64,000 nucleotides of DNA, from the NCBI RefSeq assembly GCF_030813245.1, contig NZ_JAUSUA010000001.1, forward strand, positions 682,001 through 746,000, in the 5' to 3' direction. Below are positions 1 to 9,200 of the stretch, piece after piece; position 1 is the stretch's first letter, and each line of letters opens with the position of its first letter. This stretch comes from Alkalicoccobacillus murimartini. GTDB lineage: Bacteria > Bacillota > Bacilli > Bacillales > Bacillaceae_D. Under the pieces are notes generated by a model that saw only the letters and a list, made by a program, of their open reading frames with translations, searched no databases and was not told the DNA's origin. The position numbers and the translations under genes are program-made.

Positions 1-1
1 G

Positions 2-604
2 CTAGATCAATATGGTCTTTTAAATCAGGTTCAATGGTTGTTTGCACATGGTGTTCATCTAGAACAAAAACACATTGAGTTGTTAGCAGAAACAAAGGCC
101 TTAATTAGTCATAATCCTATTAGTAACTTAAAGCTTGGTTCTGGAATGGCCCCTTTATCTCAAATGCTTCAATCAAATGTCTCTGTATCGATTGGCTGTG
201 ATGGCGTCTCTGCTAATAACACCTTGGATATGTGGGAAGAGCTACGTATGGCTGTCCTGCTTCAAAAAGGGCTTCTCCAGCAGGCTGACGCAATAAACGT
301 TAAACAAGCGTTGCGCATGGTCACAAAAGAAGGCGCCACTGCATTACAAACGGGTCAACCAGGAATGATCACAGTCGGTGCAGAAGCTGATTGTATTCTT
401 CTTGATCAAACGGCAGCTCATTTGCAACCAGAGCAACAACTTCACTCCCATCTTGTTTATGCCGCTAGAGGATCAGATGTAACAGATGTGTATGTACAAG
501 GACGGAGTTTGTTGGAGAATAAACAGTTAATAACCTTAGATGAAGAGAAGATTCGGTTTGAGGCAAACGAGCAGTTTGCTAAAGTTGCTCATTCAATAAT
601 ATAA
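2..604 (+). CDS. mtaD: 5-methylthioadenosine/S-adenosylhomocysteine deaminase, C-terminal part (cut by window start)
   Basis: The frame is open from base 2 with no need for a start, so this is the 3' part of a longer gene that begins outside the window. The encoded 200 residues are the C-terminal half of a metal-dependent amidohydrolase. Visible family motifs are AHGVHL, then SHNPISNLKLGSGMAP, then the metal-binding aspartate in IGCDG followed by SANNTLDMWEELR, and the closing strand EADCILLD. This arrangement matches MTA/SAH deaminases, which deaminate 5'-methylthioadenosine or S-adenosylhomocysteine in the cytoplasm to the inosine forms as part of purine and methionine salvage. A related chlorohydrolase or guanine-deaminase-like subgroup cannot be fully excluded without the N-terminal half, which carries the HxH metal ligands. 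A weak hairpin follows the stop codon. Confidence 0.8.
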   Translation, partial: LDQYGLLNQVQWLFAHGVHLEQKHIELLAETKALISHNPISNLKLGSGMAPLSQMLQSNVSVSIGCDGVSANNTLDMWEELRMAVLLQKGLLQQADAINVKQALRMVTKEGATALQTGQPGMITVGAEADCILLDQTAAHLQPEQQLHSHLVYAARGSDVTDVYVQGRSLLENKQLITLDEEKIRFEANEQFAKVAHSII

Positions 605-640
605 AAGGATGCACAAAGTGTTTTGCGCACCCTTTTACTG
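603..640. terminator. Probable terminator after mtaD
   Basis: An imperfect inverted repeat starts at the mtaD stop codon. AAAAGG-TGC on the left pairs with GCA-CCTTTT on the right, and a T run follows. It lies between the convergent mtaD and the small reverse ORF at 675-860, so it may serve both. Confidence 0.5.
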
Positions 641-674
641 AGGTATGGGTGAAGGTTTTTAGATTGGCTCAGCC

Positions 675-860
675 TTAACTTGTTTCATCAGCTGTTGAAC
701 GCGAATTTGACTTAAAATAAGAATACGGAAATTCAGTTTGTTTAATCGATACCGGCCATAGCGTATCCGTTGTGTCGCCTTGCCGGCTTAAAAGAGAAAT
801 ACATTGCTTATGCTGCTGATACCAATCGGCTGTTTGCAGGCCGCCTTTGCCTTTTTTCAT
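675..860 (-). CDS. Small hypothetical protein, 61 aa
   Basis: I do not recognise this protein. It reads from ATG at 860 with a strong purine-rich ribosome binding site (AAGGGGGG, about 8 bases upstream). It starts MKKGKGGLQTADWYQQHKQ and is basic at the N-terminus and Ser/Thr-rich at the C-terminus, with no membrane segment or signal peptide. It is convergent with mtaD and divergent from ypmA. The ribosome binding site is the main argument that it is real. There is no domain evidence, so a chance ORF remains possible. Confidence 0.4.
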   Translation of the reverse strand: MKKGKGGLQTADWYQQHKQCISLLSRQGDTTDTLWPVSIKQTEFPYSYFKSNSRSTADETS

Positions 861-974
861 GTTGCGCGCCCCCCTTCACTGGCGTAAGCTTAGTATGAGT
901 CATTGGTTCTAAGATATAACAGGCAATACCTGCAATGTATAGATCATCATAAAAGGGACTAGGAGGAAATGTTT

Positions 975-1145
975 ATGGGTTCAAAAAAAGAAGTTCTATC
1001 GACTGTGAAAATTCAAAAAGCGCCAGATGTGTATAAAGTAGTTGATTCCTTAAATCGTACGTTAAAGGATCGAGATTTACTTTTTGGGTTAGCATTAGAT
1101 GAAGACGATGATCAAAAAATGGTCTTTACCATTTACAAAACCTAA
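975..1145 (+). CDS. ypmA: YpmA family protein (DUF4264), 56 aa
   Basis: This short gene starts at ATG 975, eight bases after AGGAGG at 961-966; an in-frame ATG at 969 sits too close to that site. The product begins MGSKKEVLSTVKIQ and ends MVFTIYKT, the typical ending of the small YpmA proteins of Bacillaceae. It has no membrane segment and its biochemical role is unknown. It sits 11 bases upstream of ypmB and in front of aspB, the same order as in B. subtilis, which supports the call. Confidence 0.8.
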   Translation: MGSKKEVLSTVKIQKAPDVYKVVDSLNRTLKDRDLLFGLALDEDDDQKMVFTIYKT

Positions 1146-1156
1146 CGGAGGAAGCT

Positions 1157-1642
1157 ATGAAGAAATGGGTAATAATTGGTCTTATTTTGTTCGCTTTGAT
1201 TGTAACGAGTGCTTCTGTGTATGCCTATACGACTGTTCGCTCGCCTATTACAGATGGGTATGATCAGGCTGAGCAAACGCTTCTTGACTCAGGTGATCTG
1301 GAAACAGTAGAGGACATTTCATATTTCCACGGAAGAGATTCCTACTATGTGTTAAGAGGTCTCGATGCGGATGGTGATCAGGCGATTGCTTGGATAAAAC
1401 AAGACTTTGAAGAATCAGCAATTCTTAGAAAAGAAGCTGAAGGAATATCAGCTGAAGAAGCTGAAGCAATCGCTGTAGAAGCGGTAAACCCTAATCGAAT
1501 TCAATCGGTTAAGGTTGGTATAGAAGGAAATACTCCTTTATACGAAATTAAATTTATTTCAGAATCAGATCAACAAGGGTATTATTATGTAGCTTTTTCG
1601 GATGGAACATTTCTGAAGCGATATAATTTAAGAATGGACTAA
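1157..1642 (+). CDS. ypmB: YpmB-like membrane-anchored protein (DUF5590), 161 aa
   Basis: The protein has one N-terminal membrane segment (residues 4-24, KWVIIGLILFALIVTSASVY) followed by an extracytoplasmic domain of about 135 residues that carries two PepSY-like alpha/beta units (around residues 35-85 and 95-160). The second opens with the typical ISAEEAEAIAVEAV helix. This is the layout of B. subtilis YpmB, which always lies between ypmA and aspB. The function is unknown; PepSY-type domains are thought to regulate proteases or bind the wall, which is inference here. A clear GGAGG site precedes the ATG. Confidence 0.8.
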   Translation: MKKWVIIGLILFALIVTSASVYAYTTVRSPITDGYDQAEQTLLDSGDLETVEDISYFHGRDSYYVLRGLDADGDQAIAWIKQDFEESAILRKEAEGISAEEAEAIAVEAVNPNRIQSVKVGIEGNTPLYEIKFISESDQQGYYYVAFSDGTFLKRYNLRMD

Positions 1643-1703
1643 TACTTGATTGTCGAACATGGGTCTCTTATAGTAAAAGAGGACTGTGAGAGGAGAGATA
1701 GAT

Positions 1704-2891
1704 ATGAAATTAGCCAAACGAGTAGAAGCACTTACCCCGTCAAGCACCTTAGCCATAACAGCTAAGGCCAAAGAATTAAAAGCTGCTGGACATGATGTCA
1801 TTGGATTAGGAGCAGGTGAGCCTGATTTTAATACACCTCAATACATCATTGATGCTGCAGTGAAATCTATGGAAGAAGGCCACACAAAATATACGCCTGC
1901 CGCTGGACTGCCTGCATTAAAGGAAGCTGTTATCGGGAAACTTAAGCAAGATCAAGGGTTGGACTATAAAGCGTCCGAAATTTTTGTTGGTACGGGTGCA
2001 AAACACGTTCTTTTTACCTTGTTTCAAGCTTTACTTGATGAAGGAGATGAAGTGATTATCCCAACTCCTTATTGGGTTAGCTATCCGGAACAGGTGAAAC
2101 TTGCATCTGGTGAACCCATCTATGTAACGGGTCATGAAGAATCTGGCTTTAAGTTGACACCAGATCAATTAGAAAAAGCTGTAACAAACAAAACGAAAGC
2201 AGTTATTATTAATTCGCCAAGTAATCCAACAGGAGCGATGTATTCACCAGATGAACTAAAAGCATTGGGTGATGTAGCTCTAAAACACGATTTGTTAATT
2301 GTGTCGGATGAAATTTATGAGAAGTTGATTTATGATGGAGCATCTCATACGTCAATTGCTGAACTAAGTCCTGAACTGAAGGCACAAACCTTTGTGATTA
2401 ACGGCGTGTCTAAGTCCCATTCCATGACTGGGTGGAGAATTGGCTATGCTGCTGGAGATCAGACTTTAATTAAAGCCATGACTAACCTTGCTAGCCATAG
2501 TACATCAAATCCAACAACGAGTGCACAATACGGTGCCATTGCAGCCTATACAAAGGAAGATGGATCAGTAGAAACAATGCGCCAAGCGTTTGAAGAAAGA
2601 TTAAATGCTTCGTATGAGAAACTAATCCAAATTCCTGGTGTGTCATGTGTAAAACCTCAAGGTGCGTTTTATTTGTTTCCTAATGTACGTGAAACCGTTG
2701 AAATGTGTGGATTTACTGATGTTGATAGCTGGGTTGAAGCCTTACTTGAAGAAGAAAAAGTCGCGCTTGTGCCAGGCTCTGGTTTTGGTTCACCTGACAA
2801 TGTTCGATTATCCTATGCAACGTCATTAGATCAATTTTTAGCAGCACTTGAACGGATTGAACGTTTTGTTTTAACTAAAATCAAAGGCTAA
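1704..2891 (+). CDS. aspB: Aspartate aminotransferase, 395 aa
   Basis: The product is a class I PLP-dependent aminotransferase that interconverts aspartate/2-oxoglutarate and oxaloacetate/glutamate in the cytoplasm. Visible motifs are GAGEPDFNTP near residue 40, the substrate-domain SPSNPTGAMY (Asn binding PLP), SDEIYEKLIYDG (Asp and Tyr contacting the pyridine ring) and the PLP lysine in VSKSHSMTGWRIGY (SKS). The length equals that of B. subtilis AspB. The frame is open from GTG 1686, but AGGAG at 1691-1695 sits eight bases before ATG 1704, so 1704 is chosen. Location next to asnS makes sense because aspartate feeds asparagine chemistry. Confidence 0.95.
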   Translation: MKLAKRVEALTPSSTLAITAKAKELKAAGHDVIGLGAGEPDFNTPQYIIDAAVKSMEEGHTKYTPAAGLPALKEAVIGKLKQDQGLDYKASEIFVGTGAKHVLFTLFQALLDEGDEVIIPTPYWVSYPEQVKLASGEPIYVTGHEESGFKLTPDQLEKAVTNKTKAVIINSPSNPTGAMYSPDELKALGDVALKHDLLIVSDEIYEKLIYDGASHTSIAELSPELKAQTFVINGVSKSHSMTGWRIGYAAGDQTLIKAMTNLASHSTSNPTTSAQYGAIAAYTKEDGSVETMRQAFEERLNASYEKLIQIPGVSCVKPQGAFYLFPNVRETVEMCGFTDVDSWVEALLEEEKVALVPGSGFGSPDNVRLSYATSLDQFLAALERIERFVLTKIKG

Positions 2892-2897
2892 GTCTAA

Positions 2898-2923
2898 CTG
2901 CTCTATACAAATGTATAGGGCAG
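2898..2923 (+). other. Hairpin in the aspB-asnS spacer
   Basis: A 12-base stem (CTGCTCTATACA against TGTATAGGGCAG, one G-U pair) with a two-base loop lies between aspB and asnS. No T run follows, so it is not a standard terminator. The spacer of 72 bases is far too short for a T-box. It may be an mRNA processing or stability element. Confidence 0.5.
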
Positions 2924-2963
2924 GAATTATACATAGTAAGAACAAACAATTGGAGGATCTCGA

Positions 2964-4256
2964 ATGAAAACAACGATTTCGAAAATAGGATTATATGCCG
3001 GTCAAGAAGTAACACTGGGCGCATGGTTAGCGAACAAACGATCGAGTGGAAAGATTGCCTTTTTACAACTTCGTGATGGAACAGGCTTTATCCAAGGTGT
3101 GGTTGTGAAGGCAGATGTAGGGGAAGACGTATTTGCCGCTGCAAAGAACTTAACGCAAGAAAGCTCACTCTATGTAACAGGAATCGTACAAACAGATGAA
3201 CGTTCGCCGTCTGGTTTCGAATTAACTGTTACAGGTTTTAACGTAATCAGTGAATCAAAAGACTATCCAATTACACCAAAGGAACATGGAACAGAATTCC
3301 TTATGGATAACCGTCACTTATGGCTTCGTTCTAAGCGACAACAGGCTGTAATGAAAATACGTGATCAAATCATTCATGCTACGTATGAATTTTTCCATGA
3401 GCATGATTTCTCGAAGCTTGATTCACCTATTTTAACTGGAAGCTCTCCAGAGGGTACGTCTGAATTATTTGCAACAAAATACTTTGATGAAGATGCGTTT
3501 CTTTCACAAAGCGGACAATTATACGCGGAAGCTGGGGCAATGGCTCTTGGTCGAGTGTTCACGTTCGGACCAACATTCCGTGCAGAAAAGTCAAAAACAC
3601 GTCGTCATCTAATCGAGTTTTGGATGATCGAACCAGAGATGGCTTTTGTTGAATTTGATGAGAACTTAGAGTGGCAGGAGAAGTATGTATCGCATCTGGC
3701 AGCTTCTGTTCTGAAGCATAATCAAATTGAACTAAAGACTTTAGGTCGTGACACTGCAAAGCTTGAAGCCATCGCAGCACCGTTCCCACGTATTACGTAT
3801 GATGATGCGTTGACTCTTTTGCATGAAAAAGGCTTTGATGATATCACATGGGGCGATGATTTTGGTTCTCCACATGAAACAGCGATTGCAGAGCATTTTG
3901 ACAAGCCGGTTTTTATTACACACTATCCAACATCACTAAAACCGTTCTATATGCAACCTGATGCCAATCGTGATGACGTTGTTCTTTGTGCGGATCTAAT
4001 CGCACCTGAAGGATATGGTGAGATCATTGGTGGATCAGAACGGATTCATGATTATGACTTATTAAAGAAACGAATTGCTGAGCACAACTTATCAGAGGAA
4101 ACATATGAATGGTACCTTGATCTGCGTAAGTATGGATCGGTTCCACACTCAGGTTTTGGATTGGGCTTAGAAAGAACGGTAGCGTGGCTTTCTGGGGTTG
4201 AACATGTTCGTGAGACCATTCCATTCCCACGTTTGCTTAATCGTCTATATCCTTAA
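2964..4256 (+). CDS. asnS: Asparaginyl-tRNA synthetase, 430 aa
   Basis: This class IIb synthetase charges tRNA-Asn with asparagine. The N-terminal OB-fold anticodon-binding domain covers about residues 1-115 ([23 protein letters not shown]). The catalytic domain carries motif 2 ([25 protein letters not shown]) and motif 3 ([27 protein letters not shown]). The ending RLLNRLYP is typical of AsnRS rather than AspRS. The length matches the family (about 430 residues). An ATTGGAGG site precedes the ATG. A terminator follows at 4273. Confidence 0.97.
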   Translation: MKTTISKIGLYAGQEVTLGAWLANKRSSGKIAFLQLRDGTGFIQGVVVKADVGEDVFAAAKNLTQESSLYVTGIVQTDERSPSGFELTVTGFNVISESKDYPITPKEHGTEFLMDNRHLWLRSKRQQAVMKIRDQIIHATYEFFHEHDFSKLDSPILTGSSPEGTSELFATKYFDEDAFLSQSGQLYAEAGAMALGRVFTFGPTFRAEKSKTRRHLIEFWMIEPEMAFVEFDENLEWQEKYVSHLAASVLKHNQIELKTLGRDTAKLEAIAAPFPRITYDDALTLLHEKGFDDITWGDDFGSPHETAIAEHFDKPVFITHYPTSLKPFYMQPDANRDDVVLCADLIAPEGYGEIIGGSERIHDYDLLKKRIAEHNLSEETYEWYLDLRKYGSVPHSGFGLGLERTVAWLSGVEHVRETIPFPRLLNRLYP

Positions 4257-4272
4257 TGTTACGAGCATAATC

Positions 4273-4302
4273 GGATCGGTGAGTCTCTCACCGGTCCTTT
4301 TT
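4273..4302 (+). terminator. Terminator after asnS
   Basis: GGATCGGTGAG pairs with CTCACCGGTCC across a three-base loop and is followed by TTTTT. It separates asnS from dnaD. Confidence 0.85.
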
Positions 4303-4361
4303 GTATGTTAGAACATGGATTGAGTTTTTTACTCTTGTTCAACCAAGCAATATGACATACA

Positions 4362-4370
4362 TGTTATAAT
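4362..4370 (+). promoter_or_regulatory. Extended -10 promoter of dnaD
   Basis: TGTTATAAT is a perfect extended -10 (TG, one base, TATAAT) placed about 20 bases before the dnaD start. No good -35 is seen at 17 bases, which fits an extended -10 promoter. It would drive dnaD-nth-ypoC-dynA. Confidence 0.6.
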
Positions 4371-4390
4371 AACCTTTGAGGTGTTCCGAC

Positions 4391-5095
4391 ATGAAGAAAA
4401 CGAAGCTAGCAAAATGGATGGCACAAAAGCATATTACTATTCCAGAGTGGCTTTTGGCCCATTATACAGAATTAGGATTAAATGAATATGAGCTAATGGC
4501 TCTTTTACATATACAATCTTTTATTGATCAAGGTGATGACTTTCTAACACCTACACAATTAAGTGATCGAATGACACTAAATCATGAAGAATGTACAAAA
4601 GTTTTAAGCAAGCTCATTCGCTCACAATTATTAGCTTTAGAGAAAAAATCGGACGAGTCGGGTATCTTATATGAAGCTTATTCATTGGAGCCATTATGGA
4701 TGAGAATCATTGAACTCGTCGATCAAAAAGAATACACGGCTTCTCAAGTTGAGTCCGTAGAACTAGAGGGCAAACTATATAAGCAGGTAGAGCAAGAATT
4801 TGGACGTCCTCTTTCACCAATCGAAGCAGAGACTCTGTCAATGTGGATTGATCAGGATCAACACAAGCCAGAACTTATCTATGCAGCTTTAAAAGAAGCT
4901 GTGGTATCCGGAAAATTAAACTTCCGGTATATTGATCGGATTTTATTTGAGTGGAAAAAGAACGGGATTAAAACAACGGATCAAGCACGAGCCCATAGTG
5001 AGAAATTTCGAAATCAGAGTCAAACGCGAAAACCAGAAAAAGAAACAGTGCGTACAGATCATGTGCCTGGATTTAGTTGGCTTGAACAATCTTAA
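4391..5095 (+). CDS. dnaD: DNA replication initiation protein DnaD, 234 aa
   Basis: DnaD acts in PriA- and DnaA-dependent helicase loading in Firmicutes. The N-terminal winged-helix domain spans about residues 10-115 (IPEWLLAHYTELGLNEYELMALLHIQSF). The C-terminal DnaD domain spans about 125-200 and ends with the DNA-binding YxxxIxxxW signature in YIDRILFEWKKNGIKT. The frame extends back to TTG 4376, but GAGGTG at 4378-4383 gives good spacing to ATG 4391. The length is close to the 232 residues of B. subtilis DnaD. It is the first gene of a tight forward operon with nth. Confidence 0.95.
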   Translation: MKKTKLAKWMAQKHITIPEWLLAHYTELGLNEYELMALLHIQSFIDQGDDFLTPTQLSDRMTLNHEECTKVLSKLIRSQLLALEKKSDESGILYEAYSLEPLWMRIIELVDQKEYTASQVESVELEGKLYKQVEQEFGRPLSPIEAETLSMWIDQDQHKPELIYAALKEAVVSGKLNFRYIDRILFEWKKNGIKTTDQARAHSEKFRNQSQTRKPEKETVRTDHVPGFSWLEQS

Positions 5096-5110
5096 AGGAG
5101 ATCAGATGAA

Positions 5111-5767
5111 ATGCTAAGTAAGAAAGCAACCATACATGCGATTGAAGTCATGGGGGAGTTATTTCCTGAAGCAGAATGTGAGCTCATTCATAAAAATCCG
5201 TTTGAATTATTAATTGCGGTCGTTCTTTCAGCTCAATGTACCGATGCTCTTGTGAACCGAGTCACCCCTGCTCTATTTGAAAAGTATCAAACACCGGAAG
5301 ACTATCTGAGTGTATCTGTCGAAGAGCTTGAACAAGATATACGTTCCATCGGTCTTTTTCGTAGTAAAGCCAAAAATATTCAGAAGCTGTCACAATCACT
5401 TATCGACAATTATGATGGTGAGGTTCCGAAAACTCGAGATGAGTTAGTGGAGCTTGCAGGTGTAGGTCGGAAAACGGCCAATGTGGTTACTTCCGTAGCA
5501 TTTGGTGTGCCGGCGATTGCTGTTGATACTCATGTAGAGAGAGTGAGCAAGCGTTTAGGTATTTGCCGATGGAAGGATAATGTGAAAATTGTAGAAGAAA
5601 CGCTTATGAAAAAATTACCTGAAGATGTGTGGTCTGATGCGCATCACCGACTAATTTTCTTCGGACGTTATCACTGTAAGGCCCAATCTCCTCAATGTCC
5701 AACCTGTCCATTAGTAGATGAGTGCAGAGAAGGTAAGAAGCGGATGAAGGAGAGATTAATCGGATGA
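5111..5767 (+). CDS. nth: Endonuclease III, 218 aa
   Basis: This DNA glycosylase and AP lyase removes oxidised pyrimidines in base-excision repair. The helix-hairpin-helix and GPD region shows the catalytic lysine in LAGVGRKTANVV and the catalytic aspartate in AVDTHVERVSKRL. The C-terminal 4Fe-4S loop has the expected C-x6-C-x2-C-x5-C pattern (CKAQSPQCPTCPLVDEC). The ATG at 5111 follows GGAGA by nine bases. Its stop codon overlaps the ypoC start by four bases, so the two are translationally coupled. Confidence 0.97.
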   Translation: MLSKKATIHAIEVMGELFPEAECELIHKNPFELLIAVVLSAQCTDALVNRVTPALFEKYQTPEDYLSVSVEELEQDIRSIGLFRSKAKNIQKLSQSLIDNYDGEVPKTRDELVELAGVGRKTANVVTSVAFGVPAIAVDTHVERVSKRLGICRWKDNVKIVEETLMKKLPEDVWSDAHHRLIFFGRYHCKAQSPQCPTCPLVDECREGKKRMKERLIG

Positions 5768-6279
5768 CACTAATTATTCCAGAGTCGTTTGTACGGGATC
5801 CTTTTTATGAAAAAGGGTCTTTTATTCAAGAACCTAATGCAGATGCGTCGCTTTCAAATGGTGACCTGCCATTATTTTGGTTTGATTTACTTACTGATGA
5901 AGGTCAGTCCAATGAAGGCTGGGATCGTGACAGATTACTTCCCGCGTTATTTAAGAGATGGCACACATTAAATGAACAATTAGCTGACTACCACGAACAG
6001 GAAAATAAAGAAGTGGTGGCTCGATTAACCCCTGAATTCACAGCGTTAGTGATTGAAGCTATATTTTGGATTAATCATAAAAAAGTTCCGTGCTTGATCG
6101 CAGTTGAAAATGAACTAGATCATTTGCCTCATCTTCCACCAAACAGTAAGGATCGTCTTCATTTTGTCCTGATCGCACCATGGAGGTACCGATCGTTTAT
6201 TCAGATGCGTTCCTTGATGGAAGAACTAGAAAAGCTCTATGCACGACTGCGTATTTTAGAAAGTAAAGGTAGGAAGTAG
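5764..6279 (+). CDS. ypoC: YpoC-like protein, 171 aa
   Basis: The ATG lies inside the nth stop (ATGA overlap). The protein is soluble, acidic and mostly helical, with the C-terminal PPNSKDRLHFVLIAPWRYRSFIQMRSLMEELEKLYAR stretch from about residue 130. That end is typical of the short YpoC proteins which always follow nth in Bacillaceae. No catalytic motif is visible and the function is not known. The assignment rests on position as much as on sequence. Confidence 0.75.
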   Translation: MTLIIPESFVRDPFYEKGSFIQEPNADASLSNGDLPLFWFDLLTDEGQSNEGWDRDRLLPALFKRWHTLNEQLADYHEQENKEVVARLTPEFTALVIEAIFWINHKKVPCLIAVENELDHLPHLPPNSKDRLHFVLIAPWRYRSFIQMRSLMEELEKLYARLRILESKGRK

Positions 6280-6296
6280 ATAGAGGAGATGATGGT

Positions 6297-9200
6297 ATGG
6301 ACACGCAAATGACAACTGAGCTGGAGTGGACTCAGGCTGAAAAAGACCGTTTTTTGGTCATAGAGCAAAAGCAATCTGAAAAACGATTTCAGGTTGCTTT
6401 CTGCGGTCATTTTTCAGCAGGGAAATCAACGATTTTAAATGAGTTTATTGGATCAGAGGTTTTGCCGACTAGTCCGATTCCAACCAGTGCAAACATTATC
6501 TCCATTCAATTTGGAGAGTTAGCTGTATTGGTCAAGACAAGAGATGGAAAGCAAGAAAAGTGGGAAGGTCATATTCCATGGGAAAAGGTAGGCGAATGGG
6601 GACGGGATGGCGCGGGCATTGAACAAGTTATTATTTATGCGCCACTTCCATTCTTAGAGGGGGATGCTGCTGTATATGACACACCAGGAGTAGACTCTAC
6701 TGACCCGACTCATCAATCCATTACAATGGAAGCGCTATACTCAATGGATCTCATCGTATATGTTATGGATTATAATCATGTTCAATCTGAAACCAATCTA
6801 TATTTTTTAAAGCAGCTAAGCCAAGAAAAAAAACCACTCTATATTATTATAAATCAAGTGGACAAACATGATGAATCGGAACTTTCTTTTACTGATTTTG
6901 ATCGTAGTGTAACAACTGTGTTTGACCAATGGAATATCCGTTCATCTAAGATTTTTTATACAAGCATGAAACAGAAGGAACATCAGCACAATCAATTTCT
7001 GATATTTGAACAGGAACTAAAGGCAATCATGTATCAAGGGAGAGAATTGGCTGATCACTCGGTTACACGATTAAAACAGGGTTTTTATTTGAGTCAAGTT
7101 TCAAGGTTAACAGAAGAGAAAGAAGCAGAATCAGAACAAATTGTTGAGGAGATGGAAGCAAAAGGCTTTCATGAATCTCAGCTAATTAAACAAGAAGAGT
7201 TACTTCAAAAACGAGAATGGCTTCAACAGGCGAAAGATCACTTTATTGAATCGTTTGAGAAAGAATGGGAAGCTCTGTTTAAACAGGTAACCTTGTTTCC
7301 GGCTACAACAACGGATCTCACTCGAGATTGGCTTGAGTCCATAGAACCATCCTTCAAAATGGGCCTATTGTTTGCCAAGAAAAAAACAGAAGAAGAGCGC
7401 GCATTACGTTTACAAAAGCTGATTCAAGAGACGCAAGATAAAGTCAATAGTCAGCTAGTTTTTCATCTGCAACAGTCTCTAGAAAAGGTAGAGCGACACA
7501 CCTTAACAAACTCAGAACAAGTTGATCAACTACTTGAGAATGTAACATTTACCGTAACACCTGAATTTTTTACCGATCACGTCAAAACTGGTACAAAAAA
7601 CCGCGAGTATGTTTATACGTTTACAAAAGAACGAACAGCTTCTGTTGTCCGTGCATTAAGAGAGAGAGCACGAGACGTTGTGTTACTCATGACAAAAGGG
7701 CAGGAGGATCATTGGCAAACGCAGCTGAAGGAGACAAATGAACAACTGTTGATCCTTCAAGATGTTTCTTTTTATGCGAGTAAATTAACTGAAGTAAACA
7801 AACGATTTGAACACCTCATTCAAGATTGTTTAACGCAGTCTCAGCAATTTGAAGATGCTGGTGTACTTGAAGAAAAGTTAGCTGAGGCCAAACAAAAGAC
7901 ATACCCAGTGAATGAGTCAGTGGATGTAGAATGGGGGGCCACCCGCGTTCATGAAGTAGAATCTGAGAATATAGAAGATGATGTTACGGATATACATACA
8001 GCGAATGTATATGATAGTGAATGGATTAAGCCTTTCCATGATACCTTGCAATCGTATAAACAAACGGATGCTCTTCAGATTGAGCGTACCCAACTTTTGT
8101 CGCGGATCAATCGAGTACAAAATCAAACGTTTGTCATTTCATTGTTCGGAGCCTTCAGCGCAGGAAAATCAAGCTTTGCTAATGCATTACTTGGCGCGCA
8201 TGTTCTTCCTGTTTCACCTCATCCTACTACGGCAACGGTCAGTACTGTCATGAAACCAGATGCCAATCATGCGGATGGGACAGCTACAGTACAGGTGAAA
8301 TCAAGACAGGAGCTAATGGATGAAATACGTATGGTTGCTTCAAAGCTAGATGAAGAGGTGACGTTGGATACACTTTCAGATTGGTCGTTAAAACACACGG
8401 ATAACATTATTGGATGGCAAAAAACCTATGCCGAATATTTATTGGTGTTAAAAGGTAGCTTAAAGCAAACAACATGGCAGCTCGGGCAAGCCTTTGAAGT
8501 GAGTCATACAGATCTTCAAGCACTAATAGCGGATGAACAGGCAGCCTGTCTGTTGCACTCTGTTACGGTTTATCACGATTGCGAGTTAACTAGGAAGGGA
8601 TTAATCCTTGTTGACACACCTGGTGTGAACTCAATCCATGGCCGCCACACAAATGTAGCCTTTACCCAATTAAGACAGTCAGATGCTATTTTCTATGTCA
8701 CATATTATAATCATGCGTTTTCAAAAACAGATCAGCTATTTATCGAACAAATGGGTAAAATCAATGAGTCCTTCCAAACGGACAAGCTTTACTTTATTGT
8801 GAACGCTTCTGATTTAGCGAGTAGCCAACGAGAGTTACAGGGTGTCAAAGAGCATGTCAAAGATCAGTTAAAAACATTAGGTATGAAACAACCAAGACTA
8901 TTTGCTGTTTCAAGTAAACAGGGATTAAAGGCTAAACAAATAAATAGCTCAGTAGAAAATGATTTTACGCTTTTTGAAGACTATTTCTACCAACAGATTG
9001 TGCAAGAATTGATTGCGCTAAGCTATCGATTACTAGAAGATGAAGTGCGTCGATATGTAAATAAATGCGAAGAGAGTATTACGTATGCGCGATCTGAAAA
9101 GGATGAGCAAGTGCGAACGCGAAATCAACTTGCTGAAGACATTAAAAGATGGAGTGCGGACATTGATCACTCTAGTACGAAACCAATCGTAAGTAAGTTA

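Noticed and set aside
2892-2963. T-box leader for asnS
   Set aside because: The spacer is only 72 bases and lacks the T-box sequence; a simple hairpin is present instead.
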